Source: Desulfovibrio sp.
GTDB lineage: Bacteria > Desulfobacterota > Desulfovibrionia > Desulfovibrionales > Desulfovibrionaceae
DNA: 64,000 bases
Direction: 5' to 3'
NCBI GenBank assembly: GCA_016208105.1
Contig: JACQYS010000020.1
Location: forward strand, 124,001 to 188,000
Below are positions 62,768 to 64,000 of this stretch, one piece after another (position 1 is the stretch's first letter; the number at the start of each line of letters is the position of its first letter). Position numbers and translations under genes: made by a program. The notes under the pieces are model-generated. The model had not been told where the DNA came from. It saw only the letters and a list, made by a program, of their open reading frames with translations, and made no database searches.

Positions 62768-63940
62768 CTATTTACCCAGCCATTCCTTCTTGCGCTCCAG
62801 GGACTGCTTGGCCAGAAGCTGCAATTTCCCGCCCTTGAAAGCGTAGAGATACACGCTCATGTTGGGACGGTGGTCGTCGGGGAAATAGCTGATGGGAGGG
62901 GTGAGCCCCATGGGATCGAAGTCGCGCAGGGTTTCCAGGGCGGCCTTGATCTCCTCGCCGCCAAGCTTGCCCTTGGCCTGGGCGCGCTTGATGCCCTCGG
63001 CCATGACCAGCATGCTGGCGAAACCGCGGATGTAGTGGGTCATCTGGGGTTTGCCGTCGGTGAGCTTCTCGATGACCTTCATGCCGGGCACGTCCTGGCC
63101 GTAAGTGACGGCCGCCTGGAGCGAGATGACCCCTTCGGCTGCTGGTCCGGCCAGAAGGGCCAGGTTCTCGTCCGCACCCCAGATATTGGTGAAGAACTGG
63201 GTCTTGAGCGCCAGTTTCTGGGCATCCTTCAAGATGACGGCCGTGGACTGGGTGGTGCCGCCGATCCAGGTGAAATCCGGGGCCAGCTTGGCCAGGCGCA
63301 AGAGCTGGGCGGTGGCGTCCATTGCCTTCAGATCCACGTTTTCCTCGCCCACCAACTCGAAGCCCAATTCTTTTGCGTATTCCTTGGCAGGAGGAATGGA
63401 GACCAGCCCGTAGGGCACGTTGGGAAAGATAAGGGCCAACTTGGGAGCCCGGGACTCCTTCCAGTTGTCCTTGAAATACTTGAGAGCGGCGCGGACCTGT
63501 GTGGAGTAGTCGGCGGCCACGAAGAAGTTATAGGGTGCTTTTGCCGGATCGGTCAGGTGGGCAGAGTACGATGCAGAGATGGTCGGAATCTTGTCCTTGG
63601 AGACGAACTGGGTCAGGGCTTCGGTGTCCTGGGTGCCCCAACCCTGCAGGAAGAGTATCTTGTCCTGGGAGGTGAACTTCTTGTAGGCCGAGAGAGCCTG
63701 CTGGGCGTTGTAGGCATAGTCAACCAGGGTGAACTTCAGCTTGGCCGCTCCCAGCAGACCAGCATCGTTTATGTACTTGGCCCCGTCGCGCAGGCCGCTG
63801 GCGTAGGGAGTGCTGACGTCGGAGGTGGGGCCGGACAGGTCGGCCAACATGCCGATGCTGATTTCCTGGGCCAGGGCGGCCGGGGCCAGAAGCGCCACCA
63901 GGGCCAGGCCACACGCGAGTTGCCTAAGAATGTGTTTCAC
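62768..63940 (-). CDS. livK: Periplasmic binding protein of the second liv-type transporter
   Basis: 390 residues from a GTG at 63940 (GGAGG upstream), so that the signal peptide ends at LAPAALAQ near residue 25. Mature start ISIGMLADLSGPTSDVSTPY is the LivK/aromatic-acid-binding pattern. Followed by the ATPase and the ligase. Ligand unknown; aromatic acids are bound by several relatives. Confidence 0.88.
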   Translation of the reverse strand: MKHILRQLACGLALVALLAPAALAQEISIGMLADLSGPTSDVSTPYASGLRDGAKYINDAGLLGAAKLKFTLVDYAYNAQQALSAYKKFTSQDKILFLQGWGTQDTEALTQFVSKDKIPTISASYSAHLTDPAKAPYNFFVAADYSTQVRAALKYFKDNWKESRAPKLALIFPNVPYGLVSIPPAKEYAKELGFELVGEENVDLKAMDATAQLLRLAKLAPDFTWIGGTTQSTAVILKDAQKLALKTQFFTNIWGADENLALLAGPAAEGVISLQAAVTYGQDVPGMKVIEKLTDGKPQMTHYIRGFASMLVMAEGIKRAQAKGKLGGEEIKAALETLRDFDPMGLTPPISYFPDDHRPNMSVYLYAFKGGKLQLLAKQSLERKKEWLGK

Positions 63941-63960
63941 GGGCGTCGTCCTCCAGTTGG

Positions 63961-64000
63961 TTAGTGAGCGAAGGGGTAGAGCTTCCAATAGGCCTTGGTC
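63961..64000 (-). CDS. C-terminal tail of a probable LivM permease (rest off window)
   Basis: The last 12 codons and stop of a gene entering from the right on the minus strand, reading TKAYWKLYPFAH. This ending is common for LivM permeases directly upstream of livK in such operons. Only the tail is seen, so the identity is provisional. Confidence 0.5.
   Translation of the reverse strand, partial: TKAYWKLYPFAH

Overview
The window looks like chromosome from a GC-rich sulfate-reducing deltaproteobacterium of the Desulfovibrio group. The reasons are a Desulfovibrio-type bacterioferritin, a complex I operon without the NADH-input subunits, a taurine pathway of the Bilophila/Desulfovibrio type (tpa-ald-sarD), and many liv-type transporters and multidomain signalling proteins. 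I saw no phage, insertion sequence, CRISPR array, tRNA or rRNA. This assignment is from gene content only.

Layout. 1-2.5 kb: tail of a UvrD-type helicase, a metallo-beta-lactamase-fold hydrolase and a lipoprotein acetolactate decarboxylase. 2.6-13.2 kb (minus strand): a CoA-disulfide-reductase/rhodanese protein, a three-gene sensing operon (binding protein, histidine kinase, response regulator), a GGDEF-EAL protein, bacterioferritin and a UDP-HexNAc 4-epimerase. 13.4-21 kb (minus): an IclR regulator followed by a complete branched-chain-amino-acid-type ABC transporter run together with aspartate ammonia-lyase and a short asparaginase. 21.4-23.7 kb: kbl-tdh threonine catabolism. 24-28.2 kb: CheR, an HDOD protein, a TPR protein and RarD.

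28.8-40.3 kb (plus): one tightly overlapped operon for an energy-converting complex I (nuoABCDHIJK, two extra antiporter-like subunits, an 83-residue membrane protein, nuoM, nuoN), closed by a strong terminator. NuoE, F and G are absent here, so NADH may not be the direct donor.

40.4-50 kb: a HutC-type GntR regulator diverges from tpa, ald, a five-gene sulfonate-type ABC transporter and an iron alcohol dehydrogenase of sulfoacetaldehyde-reductase type. The intergenic region has two matching promoter-operator modules, each a TTGACA followed exactly 30 bp later by a GTCTAGAC palindrome. Together these genes would import taurine, transaminate it to sulfoacetaldehyde, recycle alanine to pyruvate and reduce sulfoacetaldehyde to isethionate. 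The C-S cleaving enzyme is not in the window.

50.2-58.3 kb: a glycan locus with a polytopic membrane protein, a methyltransferase-glycosyltransferase fusion and four enzymes of nucleotide-deoxysugar synthesis, including an NDP-hexose 2,3-dehydratase. 58.3-64 kb: a nucleotidyltransferase-HD fusion, a PhnA-like protein, an unassigned minus-strand transcription unit of about 315 nt with its own promoter and terminator, and the end of a liv-type transporter operon with a phenylacetate-CoA-ligase-like enzyme.
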